A DNA stretch of 64,000 nucleotides, taken from the NCBI RefSeq assembly GCF_014905175.1, contig NC_057788.1:18384154-18448153 (forward strand), in the 5' to 3' direction. Of this stretch, positions 44,264-56,345 are shown piece by piece. The position numbers were made by a program, and so were the translations under genes. Source of the stretch: Aphidius gifuensis. Taxonomy: Eukaryota > Arthropoda > Insecta > Hymenoptera > Braconidae. The notes under the pieces were generated by a model that did not search any database, was not told where the DNA came from, and was given only the letters and a program-made list of their open reading frames with translations. Position 1 is the first letter of the stretch; each line of letters begins with the position of its first letter.

Positions 44264-45240
44264 AATTGATTTATATAATAATATGTGATACTTTTCTATG
44301 TTCAATATATTTATTTATATATTCGCTATATACAGGTCTTTTTAAATAATATAGTAAATAGTTACATTTTACCTCTTTTCACACTCAACATCAGTCGTGA
44401 AAGTTGAAAATCAATTAAGAGATACGTCATACAGACCTTTAGTGTTCTTGACACAAAATCGCATGAAAATTTCTATTTTATATGCATTTGGAAGTGCGGG
44501 GCACCGGACTTTTATTCGTCTCTCATTCTGCTGCTAGTTTCCCTGCCAACTTCAGATCCGTATCTTTTAAAGCAACACAAATCAATATAAATCCTATATC
44601 ATATCAGAATTTCCTAGAAAAAAAAAATGAAATTTGATCAATGCGTGAATTATAATTTTAAACAAATTATTTGAAGTTCAATTAAATACAAATCCAAGAT
44701 CCATAACCCTCTCCGTGATTCGTGGTTGATGTCGTGGAACCCATGAGGTAACCCCAGGGAGTCCAAAAAATGATTAAACCCTCCTTAATCATCCTAGGGA
44801 ATCACAAGTTCTGGCTGCCATATTGGTTCTTCAGAAGACGCCATATTGTTTTTTTTTAAGGATGTCATATTGGTTTTTAAAAAGATGCCATATTGGATGG
44901 TTGGTAAGACAGTCACTATCAATGATCGATATTATTGATTATTTTTTTATCGATAATTATGAACAACTAATAGTGCTAGTGGTTATTGGAAAAAGTATTG
45001 ATTATTTATGAAAAAATTTGTCTAGATGATGGCTCGAACTGAGAACCAATTAATTTGAAGGTTGGAACTCAGCTTTTGCATCATCAGGACAAATTACAGA
45101 AAGTATTTCAAATAATTTTATCATTTCCTCAGAATATAAAGTAAATTTCTTTATCTATTTGACAATTTGCTTTATATAATAATATGTGATACTTTTCTAT
45201 GTTCAATATATTTATTTATATATCCGCTATATACAGGTTC
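44264..45240. repeat. 820-bp repeat copy 2 between 77-bp direct repeats
   Basis: 44349-45163 matches 22789-23605 closely. Immediately outside, 44264-44340 and 45164-45240 (TATATAATAATATGTGATAC and on to GCTATATACAGGT) are near-identical direct repeats. Copy 1 lacks them. Confidence 0.85.
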
Positions 45241-45561
45241 TAAAGATATACACTGACTGACAATACATACAGCGTAAAGGTAGTACGCAACGCATGAACG
45301 GAAATTTATCTAGATAGTTTTTCCGATCGCATTGACATAAAAATTGGTGGACAGTGTGAAAAGACTTATATGACATTGGAAGCGTATACAGTGTAAACAA
45401 ACGAGCAGTCTGCGATCTGAAATCTCATAATCTTTTGTTTTATAAGGTTCCAAGATTGTTCTGGACTTTGAAGATCTTATATATGATATTCCGTTTTATA
45501 AGGTTGCAAGATTGCTTTGGACTCCAAAGATATTTTAAGAAAAACGCAATCGTGAAAAATT

Positions 45562-46496
45562 CACGGAGAAAAATTTTCACCAAATTTTACTATGCTGCCA
45601 CATTACCAAAGAACTATCTTTTGACTATTGAAATATTTAATATCATTTTAACGAAAAAAAACAATAGTAGTCTTGAAAAATTAAAATGTAGCATAGCAAT
45701 TTCTCATGTTTTTTTTTTTGCTATTTCCCGATGAAAAAATTACAACGCATAAAGAAATTTTTACAGAAACCAAATTTAAAATTTAAAATAATCCAGCCTC
45801 AAAAATACAATGTAGCATAGCAAAAAATATTTTTTTTTTTTTTGCTTTGTATATTTATAAAACTTACTCTGTTGTTGTGGAAAAAATTAAAATGATCCTC
45901 TGAAAATTTACAATGTAGCATAGTAATTTTAATAACTTTCTTGGAATTTCTGTAGGTGTCACTAACAAATACAAAGCAACATATTTAAAATTACGATGGG
46001 GCATAGCAAAATTGATGACGGACTCAGAAATGTCAACTGCCCCCACTTTTTAGTCGACTGCGCAGGCGTGACTTTGCTTATTTTCCGATTGTTGATGTAA
46101 AACAAATAAATTTTTATTTTCACGTGCGTTATCGTGGCGCAATGGATGCCGAGTAGGGTTTGTACTCGAAAGGTACAGAGTTCAAATCCTGAGCCTTGGC
46201 CGATTTTTTAAGTCTACGTATTTATTGTAAAAAAAAAAAAACATAGAAAAATATTTATTTATAATATTTTTTTTGAGCGTTTATAAACAAAGCAAATTTT
46301 GCGTTTGACCATTTTAAAAATTACTATGTTACACCGTGGAAGGTCGCATGGCCAGCATAGGTGGCGTTCTTCAATGAAAATTGCTATGTTCCATCTCAAT
46401 TTTTAATATGATGCTCTTATGGCACCAGCTTACTGTAACACAACGCAAAAATTGCTATGCTATTCTATTAAAGAAAAATGTAAATTTTTTTCCGTG
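45562..46496. mobile_element. 935-bp inverted-repeat element with ATGTAGCATAGCAA array
   Basis: Ends CACGGAGAAAAATTTTCA and its approximate complement. ATGTAGCATAGCAA-type words occur at about 45685, 45809, 45911 and 45990 on one strand and, inverted (AATTGCTATG), near 46320, 46378 and 46449. A tRNA-like sequence lies between the two sets. Terminal bases resemble those of the 35734-38482 element, so they may be one family. No coding. Confidence 0.7.
46129..46203 (+). other. tRNA-like sequence in the centre of the 45562 element
   Basis: TATCGTGGCGCAATGGATGC is a good A-box; GAGTTCAAATCC is a good B-box 40 nt later. Anticodon stem TTTGTACTCGAAAGG is unclear. Confidence 0.45.
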
Positions 46497-46729
46497 TTGA
46501 AGTAATTGTTAAGAAAAAAGTATTCATCAAAAAATTTTGACTTTTTTTTTTAAAAAAAAGCGTGATTGTTTTACAGGCTCAATACAAAAAAGAATTTATC
46601 TTGCTCCACGAGTTCATACTTTAATAAATTCGTAAAGAATTGGAGCGGGCAGGGGTTAGCTTTGTGTCGTGTATAGGCACGGTAGTTATTTACTTTTCCC
46701 CACTTTTTTTTTTTTCTCATACTTGACGC

Positions 46730-46747
46730 GAGGCACTACCGTGCCTC
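46730..46747. repeat. Palindrome GAGGCACTACCGTGCCTC, second copy
   Basis: Inverse relative of 25519-25536 including the CTTGAC extension. GGCACGGTAG also at 46676. Confidence 0.6.
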
Positions 46748-46923
46748 TTTATATAAATTTTATAATCTTTAAATTAAATTTTTTTAATACATTCGATAAA
46801 AATTATATCACAAAAAGATATTATATTTATTTTTTGTAATAATTGTGACGAGTTGCACTCGCCTACCGTAAAATCATACCTTGTTATTATTATTCACGTT
46901 TTTTCATTATTATTATATAATTG

Positions 46924-47198
46924 AGTAAGGCTGGCTAAACAGAAAGGGGAATATTTCTGGGGAAAGGGAAAACTCTCGGGTTATTTGAGCTGACGATCTA
47001 GCGACATAGGCTCTCTCCGGTTTTTGCCTTCAAACAAGTAGGTTCGAGGTTCTTGGTGAGTCATCTCAGAATCTCGAATAGTCTTTTCCCCTCCCCGGTA
47101 CTAGAGTCCATCCATACCCATGCCCAAAAAGTAGGAGTCATCCTCTCCTTAAACCCCCCCCCCATATTTTCATGTACAGCTTGTTGGTCAGCCTTACT
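46924..47198. mobile_element. 275-bp MITE, AGTAAGGCTGGCTAA ends
   Basis: AGTAAGGCTGGCTAAACA at 46924 and its approximate inverse TTGTTGGTCAGCCTTACT ending at 47198. The interior is GC-richer, with no coding. Confidence 0.65.
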
Positions 47199-47929
47199 TT
47201 TCATTAATTATTATCTTATTAGTTCACTTAAATATTATTTTTGTATTACCTTTTTTTTTTCTTGTTAAGGACCATGACTCAAAGTCAGGCTTTATTATTT
47301 TTGATATTTATGTTCATTCAATCAATATTTGATAATTTTGATAAAACTTTAATTCTGTGTTTAATAATAATTTTGATACTTAGATTGTTAAATAAATAAA
47401 AAAACTTGTTAATTATGTGCCATAATTGATATTTTGTTGAGTAACTTATTGTGCTTTCCCTTGTTTTGCATGTTCAGTGACCTAATTTTTCCATTCTTTA
47501 CTCGACCCTCTCTCCACGAACCAGCATACTGAACGACCTCAGGCAAACCCCTCAACTTAATTTTATGATTTACCATTTCAGGTCCGGATCAACATCAATG
47601 GATTAATTGGATTATTTGGATTGTCGTGATTATTGTGGTTATTTAGTTATTTGGTTAGTTTAAATGACGTTTTTTGATACATTTTAGCGTCGTAGAATAA
47701 AATTTACCGTCCCCCCTTTTTCTGAAAAATTCGTTGATTCGCGACCCTCATAAAATCTAAAAATTTTGTGAGAAGGTAACAAGTCACGTTCCATAATATA
47801 ACCAAAATTTGAACATTGCTTACTATCAAATTAGTTATAAAAATTTTAAAAATATATTGAATGATTTAATTTATAATATGAATTTTAAAAAATATATTAA
47901 TTATATTAAATTATATGTTATACAGAGTG
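47199..47929. other. No gene seen
   Basis: AT-rich with a GC-richer piece at 47500-47620; no frame. Confidence 0.4.
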
Positions 47930-48420
47930 AGGATATACTGATGTTTAGAAAGAAGTTGAAGATATCATTTCAATAGAGGAAAAGCATTGAAAAATTTGTG
48001 GCTCAATGCCAACTGACACGATGTAATAGTTTGAAAAATTACGGAAGCAATATACTTGACTTAATATTATCATATAACAATATAATAATTGAAAAACCAG
48101 ATAATATTCTTACAAGGATAGATGTGGCTCACCGTCCATTCTAATTTATAATCTAAAAGGATAATAGTAAAAATGAATTAAATGATAATAATGATATGAT
48201 TGTGCTACTGGTATCGATTATAATAATAATAGTTGCATAGAAAACTTTGCTAACGTCAATACAATGGTTTGTGTAACAGAAGTTTTGCAATTTCAATTAC
48301 AACAGAATTAACATTGAGTTACTATTATATGACGTTAGTTTTGCAAACTGGTCCTTGCTTCACTCACTTGATACACCTGATAAAATTTTATCTGAAATAT
48401 ACAATATATCACTAAAGACT

Positions 48421-48883
48421 TGTGGCCACTAGCATAGTTTTTCGACCAAGTTCTATGCCATAGCACCATGGAAGGAAAAGTTCACATATAACGGCTATAG
48501 GGCGGCGTTTTAATCGTTTCTTGAAGTGGTTTCAGCTGTACCAACTTGCTCACAAACACATAAAAAATAAATAAAAATATAATCTTTCTTATTTGTTGAC
48601 AATTTGATATTTTGACAGTCAATTATTCTACATATGTATTATACATGTGTAAATATAAACAAACAAATTTATCAACAACGCTAACCATTGTTGTTGTATT
48701 TTTTTAATGTTGGCTGTATCAAAAAAAACTAGTGTGAAGTTAGCAGTTCTATGCTGAAAATGCTGCGTGCAGCATTTTTTCAACATAGTCCTCGGTGGCC
48801 ATTTTCTAGTAAATTTCTAGTGAGATATAGTGACACAAGTGCATGGCATAGAACTTGGTCGAAAAACTATGCTAGTGGCCACA
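48421..48883. mobile_element. 463-bp MITE with 42-bp perfect ends
   Basis: TGTGGCCACTAGCATAGTTT at 48421 and its complement ending at 48883; the match extends about 42 bp with one base difference. It lies inside the LINE relic. No coding. Confidence 0.88.
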
Positions 48884-49749
48884 TACCTTAAGCGTTTTTG
48901 AAAAATCGATACCATCCTACACTTTAAATAGTTATAAGAATAAGGCGAACAACAGCTATCCAAAATGGTTTAATAAAGCCATCATAGACAATATAAATAT
49001 AGATACGTGAATTTTAAGTCCAAAAATTGAATTCACTTGGAATATTTTTTTTATTGTTCTATAGCGAAAACAATTGAATACTTCTTTTTTTTTTTTTTTT
49101 TTTCTGAAAAATTCTGACTTGAGATTTTTTTTAGTTTTGATTTTTAAGGATTTTTTAAAAAATATACCAGCTTTCGCATGCTTTTTACTCAAAAACTATT
49201 GACTGAATCAAAAGAATTATGGAGACAAAAAAGTTTAACTTTTTCTGATAGTCGACAACGAAAAACTTTGAAAAATCGTTTAAACAATTTTTCCACCATT
49301 GTTTGTTGAATAAACAATTGAAACCGATTTTTCTTAAACTCGGACCCAATTTTTTTTTTTTTTTTTTTAATCAATAAATAATCCTCAAAATATAAAAAAT
49401 TGTTGAGCAAATTAAAGCTTTAGCATTTTCATAACTTTTTGAGATACGAATAAATAGAGTGAAAAACACGGTCCTGTGTGCTGCTTGACTATATATAGGC
49501 AGTGTTGGGCTCATTCTATCAGCCGTATAATATTCCGTATTATATAGCTCTTATTTTCTGCGTCGTATTATACGTTTTATCCGGAGGTTGATAAAACAAA
49601 AATTGATAAAAAATAAAAAAAAAAACACAAAATCCATGTTGTAAATTTGCTGGAAAAAAAATACAGGTTATGTTGGTTATTATTTGATAACTTGACATTT
49701 TGCCATTTATCTATAATATTATTATATAATACACATTTATATTTTTATC

Positions 49750-50330
49750 AATAACTTAAAAAATAGGGAGCAGGCTACAGCACAACGCTTGGGAACTGGA
49801 TTTTAAAAGGACCAAAAAGAATGGAAAGTGGGTGGCTATTTGTTTATTATATCAAAAGAGAATTACAAATACGTCTTCTAAAAGATTATAATTACACAGA
49901 TAAATATTTATTGATAGAATTACTTGATATACGAGTGTATGTAGAACTAATAGTATTTTTTATTCCATAATTTATAGACATAAAATATTCAAAGCATTAA
50001 GTATCTCAAAAAGTGTTGCACAAGTTCAATGTCAACAAATTGATTTAGTTGTTAAAAATCAATTGACTCATAATGAAACTGAGTCGCCAATTGTTCTAGA
50101 AGTAATTGATAGACCTTATTTTAAAGATTTAACGAATAACACAAATACAGGAAAATATGGTCAGTCGTTATTAACTCCAAATCAAAATGATATTGTACTA
50201 CTTGTATCATCTACTCAAGGTAAACCTCTGTCAACACCATTTATCATACAGCAAACAAAAAACTAAAGAACATCAAGACCACAAAAACATACAATGGACT
50301 CATTTGTTGATTATATGATTTTTTTGTATG
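49750..50330 (+). pseudogene. hAT transposase N-terminal part (BED finger and linker), decayed
   Basis: Near 49786: WELDFKRTKKNGKWVAICLL, matching a BED zinc finger start, with the second Cys position reading Tyr. Further on, an open frame 50063-50266, then in frame TMDSFVDYM near 50292, a phrase often found just after the finger of hAT transposases. Reads on the plus strand, opposite to the catalytic remains at 53.4-54.8 kb. Stops and shifts are present. Confidence 0.5.
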
Positions 50331-50335
50331 ATTAA

Positions 50336-52830
50336 AAAAATTTTTAAAGGGTTGAAAAAAATAAATAAGGTATTTTTTGGGGATATCACAACGGTTATTG
50401 GGTTTAGATAAAAAATATAGAGAAAAAAAAAACCTAAATTTTAATATAAGAAAATTTTAACGTAACTAAAAGGGGTTGGGAGGAAGTCGCGATAGAAAAT
50501 TCGTAGTTGGGCGTTTATTTTGAATCGAGAGGAAATTTCATCGCGCATAAACTGGGGTCGCGTTCTCTCTTTCATCGGTCCATTCGTAGGGGGAATACGT
50601 TGCTTTGGGTTCAATAATCATAACTAAAATAATATAATATAAAATAAAATCTTTTTTAATTTAACAATATTTTATATTTCAAATTGTTTAAATAATTGTT
50701 AATAATAATTAGATAATTTTTTCGATTAAAATGCTCAATTTATTATAAAAAAAATAAAAATTGACGAAAAAAAAAAAAAATTTTTTTCTTTTTATAATTA
50801 TTTGAAATTTTAAATAAATAAATTTATAAACAAATTAGTTAATTATCACGTATTTTTTTTTTTTTTCTTTAACAATTATTTAAACAAACAAAAAAAATGA
50901 AAATATAAAAAAATTTTTTTTTTTTTTTTTTATTCTCGCGACGCGGATCGGTTATGGGAGGGAAAGGGTGGCTCTAATCGCGAAAATGATAGACATGAAA
51001 AAGGAAGCTCCCGATGTAACGAAAATTATGATATTATTATTTTTTTTTTATTCTAATTCGAAAAAAAGTTATCAATTATTTATCCCGAAGAAATTTTTTT
51101 TTTTTTTTTAATTCTTGCGACGCGTATCGGCTATAGGAGGGAAAGAGGTGGCTCTAATCGCGAAAATGATAGACGTAAAAAAAAAGGCTCTCGATGTCAG
51201 GAAAATTTTGATATTATTATTTTTTTTTTATTCTAATTTGAAAAAAAGTTATCAATTATTTATCCCGGAGGAAATTTGTTTTTTTTTTTTTTTTAATTCT
51301 CGCGACGCGTATCGGTTTTGGGGTGAAAGGGGTGGCTCTAATCGCGAAAATGATAGACGTAAAACGAAAGGCTCTCGATGTAAGGAAAATTTTGATATTA
51401 TTAGTTTTTTTTTATTCTAATTTGAAAAAAACTTACCAATTATTTATCCCGGAGGAAATTTGTTTTTTTTTTTTTAATTCTCGCGACGCGTATCGGCTAT
51501 GGGAGGGAAAGGGTGACCCTAATCGCGAAAATGATAGATATGAAAAAAAGGCTCCCGAAGTAAGAAAAAGAGTAATTAATAATTTATAATTTAACGATTC
51601 GTTAATTTTACTTTGCAGAATAATTAATTTATTTTTTTCTAATTCATGAGTTATAACTATAATAAATTATTTTATTTAATTTCTTTTTAATGTATAGCCC
51701 GTATTTTTTTTAAATAATTGTTGCAAAAAAAAAAAATAATATCAAAATTTCCTTTACATCGGGAGCCTTTTTTTTACGTCTATCATTTTCGCGATTAGAG
51801 CCACCCCTTTCCCCCCAAAACCGATACGCGTCGCGAGAATTAAAAAAAAAAAAAAACAAATTTCCTCCGGGATAAATAATTGATAATTTTTTTTCAAATT
51901 AGAATAAAAAAAAAATAATAATATCAAAATTTTCCTTACCTCGAGAGCTTTTTTTTTTACGTCTATCATTTTCGCGATTAGAGCCACCCCTTTCCCTCCT
52001 ATAGCCGATACGCGTCGCAAGAATTAAAAAAAAAAAAAAAATTTCTCTGGGATAAATAATTGATAACTTTTTTTCAAATTAGAATAAAAAAAAATAATAA
52101 TATCATAATTTTCGTTACATCGGGAGCTTCCTTTTTCATGTCTATCATTTTCGCGATTAGGGTCACCCTTTCCCTCCCATAGCCGATACGCGTCGCGAGA
52201 ATTAAAAAAAAAAAAAAAATTTTTTCCATATTTTCATTTTTTTCGTTTGTTTAAATAATTGTTAAAGAAAAAAAAAAAAAAAATACGTGATAATTAACTA
52301 ATTTGTTTATAAATTTATTTATTTAAAATTTCAAATAATTATAAAAAAAAAATTTTTTTTTTTTTTTGTCAATTTTTTTTTTTTTTTTATAATAAATTGA
52401 GCATTTTAATCGAAAAAATTATTTAATTATTATTAACAATTATTTAAACAATTTGAAATATAAAATATTGTTAAATTAAAAAAGATTTTATTTTATATTA
52501 TATTATTTTAGTTATGATTATTGAACCCAAAGCATCGTATTCCCCCTACGAATCGACCGATGAAAGAGAGAACGTGACCCCAGTTTATGCGCGATGAAAT
52601 TTCCCCTCGATTCAAAATAAACGCCCCACTTCGAATTTTCTATCGCGATTTCCTCCCAACCCCTTCTAGTTACGTTAAAATTTTCTAATATTAAAATTTA
52701 GGTTTCTTTTTTCTTTATATTTTTTATCTAAACTATTTTTATCTAAACCCAATAACCGCCGCGATATCCCCAAAAAACACCTTTTTTATTTTTTTTCAAC
52801 CCTTTAAAAATTTTTTCAACCCTATTCATC
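50336..52830. mobile_element. 2.5-kb foldback with tandem conserved boxes
   Basis: Left arm 50336-51590, right arm 51730-52830, inverted copies. The outer arm has a GC-richer block (GGTTGGGAGGAAGTCGCGAT; inverse near 52640-52670). The inner arm is a tandem of about 180-bp units starting at 50933, 51113, 51296 and 51478 (and inverted at about 51735-52203), each with GCGTATCGGCTATGGGAGGG, then TCTAATCGCGAAAATGATAG. Frames through it are repeat by-products. No coding. Confidence 0.88.
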
Positions 52831-54079
52831 CCGACTATTCAATTCCCCTACAATTTCCGACACCTATCATATTTTTTTCGAAACCAATAAAAAAAAATGC
52901 AAACCTGGACCTTTATTGCCTGGACTATAATGAATATCTAGAAAAATACAAATAATTTCATTATTATTTACTATAAAAATGTTACAAAAAAATTGAAGAA
53001 ATAAACATGTAATGTAAAAAACTATTAATATTCAAGTTCAATAATCTTATGATATAAACTTTAATATTCAAACTCAAATTCATTGTGATTGATCAGTACT
53101 GGTTGACATACCATGTGATTTTCTGATAAAAGTGTAACTAAGGTCCAATTAATAATAAATTAAATCAATAAATATTGATGAAACGTTATAGTCCAAAAAA
53201 TCAATTTTTTTGTTATTTTCCACCCGCTAAGTTTTTTTTTTTTTAACTTTGATATCAAAATTTACATTAACAAATCGATAATTAATTTTGACAAATAATC
53301 TTGGGGTGTATGTACGAAGTTATTCATGAATTAAATCAGAGTATTCATCAACAAAAGTATCACTCATTTCAAAATAGTAATGAATATCAATAAAATTCAT
53401 CGATCGATCAGCAGTAAGGTGATTACGTATGTCTGATTGTACAAATGACCGGAATGAAGAGAGTCTACCTGTGCTGAAGAAGCAGGTAAATTTGATGATC
53501 TTATTGCAATTGATGAAAGTTCTGGGTTAATTGGTGAGGCTAACTCCCAAAAATCTTCAGGTGAAACAATATTTTTTTCTTTTAATTATTTAAAAATATT
53601 ATCATCATTATAATACTCAGTAAATCCTGAAATGTTTTAAAATGTTTTTTGTGCATCATCTGATATACCTTTCAAATCTAGTTCTTGCTGTAAAAAATTA
53701 AGAACTATCTCCATTTTTGAGTCATCTTGGTTAAATCTTTTACCACGAAACACTGGGTTTAGAACATTTGCAGTAAGTATTATTGGTGTTAAAACTTTTT
53801 GTAATCAATTATTTATAATTTATCAATGTCATCATTAATTGTTGGTATTTCCAGCTTCAACCATTTTTCCGACCTTCAGCAATACTGCAGTTAGATCGTT
53901 GACAAGTATTGATAACTTGACAAACTGGATCGGATAGGACAATATAATCAGGTAACTTCATAGAAAATGATCGATCGTTAAAAATATTTAAGCTGTCTGG
54001 ATCCAAGATCACAAAGTTCTCCTTCACCAAATTTTTCATAATTTTCAAGTTTTTCAACAATAGTATATTGTGCAACAAG

Positions 54080-54250
54080 GACGCAATGTGAGTGATTCTC
54101 GCCCGCACGAAGCACACACACAGATGATGCAGAGTCGACGGGGCACGTAGACGAGGAAGGCCGAAGGCCGACGCCGAGTCAAGTGCCCCGGAGACGAGGC
54201 ATCATCTGTGTGTGTGCTGAGTGCGTGAGAGGATCACTCACATTGCGTCC
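54080..54250. mobile_element. GC-rich palindromic MITE 1
   Basis: GGACGCAATGTGAGTGAT (near 54080) and its inverse ATCACTCACATTGCGTCC (ending 54250). Arms also pair through CACACACACAGATGATGC. About 170 bp, inside the hAT transposase remains. Confidence 0.8.
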
Positions 54251-54266
54251 GCGTGACACATACTAT

Positions 54267-54392
54267 TTTTTGGCCGAGCGGGCGGGAAACACCCGTTTGT
54301 CGCCCGCAATTTGTAGGGCGACAAAGACATACTTTGCGCCACAAATTTAGGGCGACAAACGGGCAATTCCCGCCCGCTAGGCCAAAAACATT
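54267..54392. mobile_element. GC-rich palindromic MITE 2
   Basis: TTTTTTGGCCGAGCGGGCGG and inverse CCGCCCGCTAGGCCAAAAA; inner arms CCCGTTTGTCGCCC / GGGCGACAAACGGG. About 125 bp, adjacent to palindrome 1. Confidence 0.8.
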
Positions 54393-56345
54393 TAAACGCA
54401 TCACGATACACCAACGTGTATCACAAGCCAAAATAATTCTCGAACCTCCTTATTTTTTTAATTCATTTTTTGGACCTGGTAGTTTAAATTGACGCAAGAG
54501 TTTACTACTGATTGTGAGAAATCTTTTGATACTAGATCTTTTGCTAATAAATAAGCACTATGACTCTGGCAAGTTGAATGCCAAATATTGACATCTTTAC
54601 CCATACGTATCATTGATGATGCATTGTCAGTAACAACACCATATGGAATAATATTAAATCTTTCTTTAGCTAATTTTATAGCTACATCAATAATCAGTTT
54701 TAGCTGAGCACCAGTTTCTTTTTATTCAGTCAAATCCCATGAATTTAAAAATAAACTTTTTGAAATTATAGTATAAAGAATTGCAGCAACATTCTTTGTG
54801 TTAGCAGCTGAGTTTTTCCAGCCGACACCAGAAAAAATCAATTTAACAAATTTTTATATTTTTCTAACCTTTCTTTTTTTGTTTCTGTCAACCATTTTAT
54901 TGATTTAACAATTTGATTTTTATTCCAGTGTTATAAAAAGTTTTTCTTCATTGAAGAATTATTCATTGAACTTTTAAAATAATGTTATTTATTGAACAAT
55001 TTGATTGTTTTAAGTAATTTTTTTGATATTGAACACGTTAGTATTGTTGTATGTTTATTTTTGTTGACACTTTACTTTTATTTACTTTCATAAACGTAGA
55101 TTATATAGAAAAACTATTTACCGGCGGCAGCACCGCCATATCATATGTTTTATCCATTTTATCCGGTTTTATCCGTATAATACGTGTATTATACAAAATG
55201 CGTATAATATTCCGAAAATCCAGAAGAACCCAACACTGTATATAGGTAAACACTTTTATAAGAGACAGCGCACGGACCGTGTTTTTCACTCTTTATTTAT
55301 TCGTATCTCAAAAAGTTATGAAAATGCTTAACCTATAATTTACTCAAAATTTTCTTAAATTTTAAAGATTATTTATTGATGAAAAAAATTGGGTCGAAGT
55401 TCAAAAAAAGTCGATTTCAATTGTTTATTTTACAATTAATGGTGGAAAAATTGTTTAAACAATTTTTCGAAGTTTTTTTTTTGTAAACTCTAAGTAAAGT
55501 TAAACTTTTTTATTTCTATAATTTTTTTAATTCAGTCAATAGTTTTTGAGTAGAAAGCATGCAAAAGCAGTACATTTCTTAAAAAATCCTTAAAAATCAA
55601 AACTAAAAAAAATTACAAGTCAAATTTTTTCGGAAAACAAAAAAAAATACGTATTCAATATTCTTTGCTCCAGAACAATAAAAAAAATATTCCAAGTGAA
55701 TTAAAGTTTTAGACTTAAAATTCACGTAGAACTGGCCATAAACATATAATGTTAGAAAAATACATAGAAACCAAAGTAATAGTTTATGTGAATGCATATA
55801 AACATTATAGGTAAATCATTAAAAAAAATATAGCATTATCTAAAATTGCATATGATAAAAAAATTGAGTTATCCCTGAAAAAAATCCAAATAAATTCTGA
55901 AGTGATGTAAGAACAACTAAAGTAGATAATAATATATCAATTAGAATGTTAGTATTGAATGAAGAGGGAATAGTTGATGAAGAATTAATTATAAATGTAT
56001 TTGCTAAGCATTTCAAGAGTGTGTATGATGAATTAAATGCGATGAGAAATAAATTATATTCTAAGCTATATATTAAGAAGTATTACCATATTGATAAATT
56101 CAAATTTATTAGTCTTGGTTAAATTGTTAGATCAATGTAAAAACAACCATCTAAAAAATCTCGAGTCAGGGATACCTAGTGTTATCATTAAAATTCTTAA
56201 TAATTATTTTCGCTACCTATTGTCCACGCTTTTATTAAACATGGCTAATAATGGAATTTTTCCAGATGAATTAAAAGTAACCACGTTCTACCTGTGTTTG
56301 AAAATAATTGTGATGATTGTGATGCTTTTATAAAATCGAGACTTG

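Larger units (their letters stand above)
53360..54850 (-). pseudogene. hAT transposase, DUF659 and C-terminal dimerisation parts, decayed
   Basis: On the minus strand, in order: SGVGWKNSAANTKNVA (near 54800), GVVTDNASSMIRMGKD (near 54630), WHSTCQSHSAYLLAKDLV (near 54570), all of the DUF659/hAT catalytic region. After the GC-rich palindromes come a frame with LDPDSLNIFNDRSFSMKLPD (near 53970) and FWELASPINPELSSIAIR (near 53530), then LPASSAQVDSLHSGHL (near 53470), the hAT dimerisation end. Stops and frame changes between all pieces. Orientation is opposite to the BED part. Confidence 0.75.
49500..55238. mobile_element. hAT element with exact 8-bp target duplication
   Basis: Ends CAGTGTTGGGCTC at 49500 and the inverse, CCCAACACTG, ending at 55238. 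TATATAGG flanks both sides (49492-49499, 55239-55246). Subterminal TATAATATTCCG words are inverted on the two sides. 5739 bp, with transposase remains in two opposite orientations, a 2.5-kb foldback and two small palindromes inside. Confidence 0.92.
49004..55728. mobile_element. About 1-kb foldback, pushed apart by a hAT element at its centre
   Basis: 49004-49491 and 55247-55728 are inverted copies (TACGTGAATTTTAAGTC.. outer end; inner ACACGGTCCTGTGTG region). Outer ends are CGTGAATTTTAAG flanked by TA. Removing 49500-55238 and one target copy leaves a palindrome of about 980 bp. Minus-strand frames in the arms are palindrome by-products. Confidence 0.85.
47950..56345 (+). pseudogene. LINE ORF2 relic, split by two insertions
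   Basis: Three plus-strand pieces in order. 47950-48130: end of an apurinic-type endonuclease domain (NILDLILSYNNIIIE, then DVAHRP). 48885-48995: linker segment (SYKNKANNSYPKWFNKAIID). 55870-56345: start of reverse transcriptase (FAKHFKSVYDEL, ESGIPSVIIKILNNY, NMANNGIFPDELK and, shifted, FENNCDDCDAF). Between them lie a MITE and a foldback/hAT complex. Many stops, so it is dead; catalytic FADD motifs are absent, the sequence ends before them. Jockey/CR1-like by the conserved words. Confidence 0.8.

Noticed and set aside
50063..50266. 67-residue frame as a separate small gene
   Set aside because: Better explained as the linker of the decayed hAT transposase.
51115..52020. Repeated MRRVSAIGGKEVALIAKMID-type frames on both strands
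   Set aside because: They are translations of the tandem foldback arm and appear in mirror image; no coding constraint visible.
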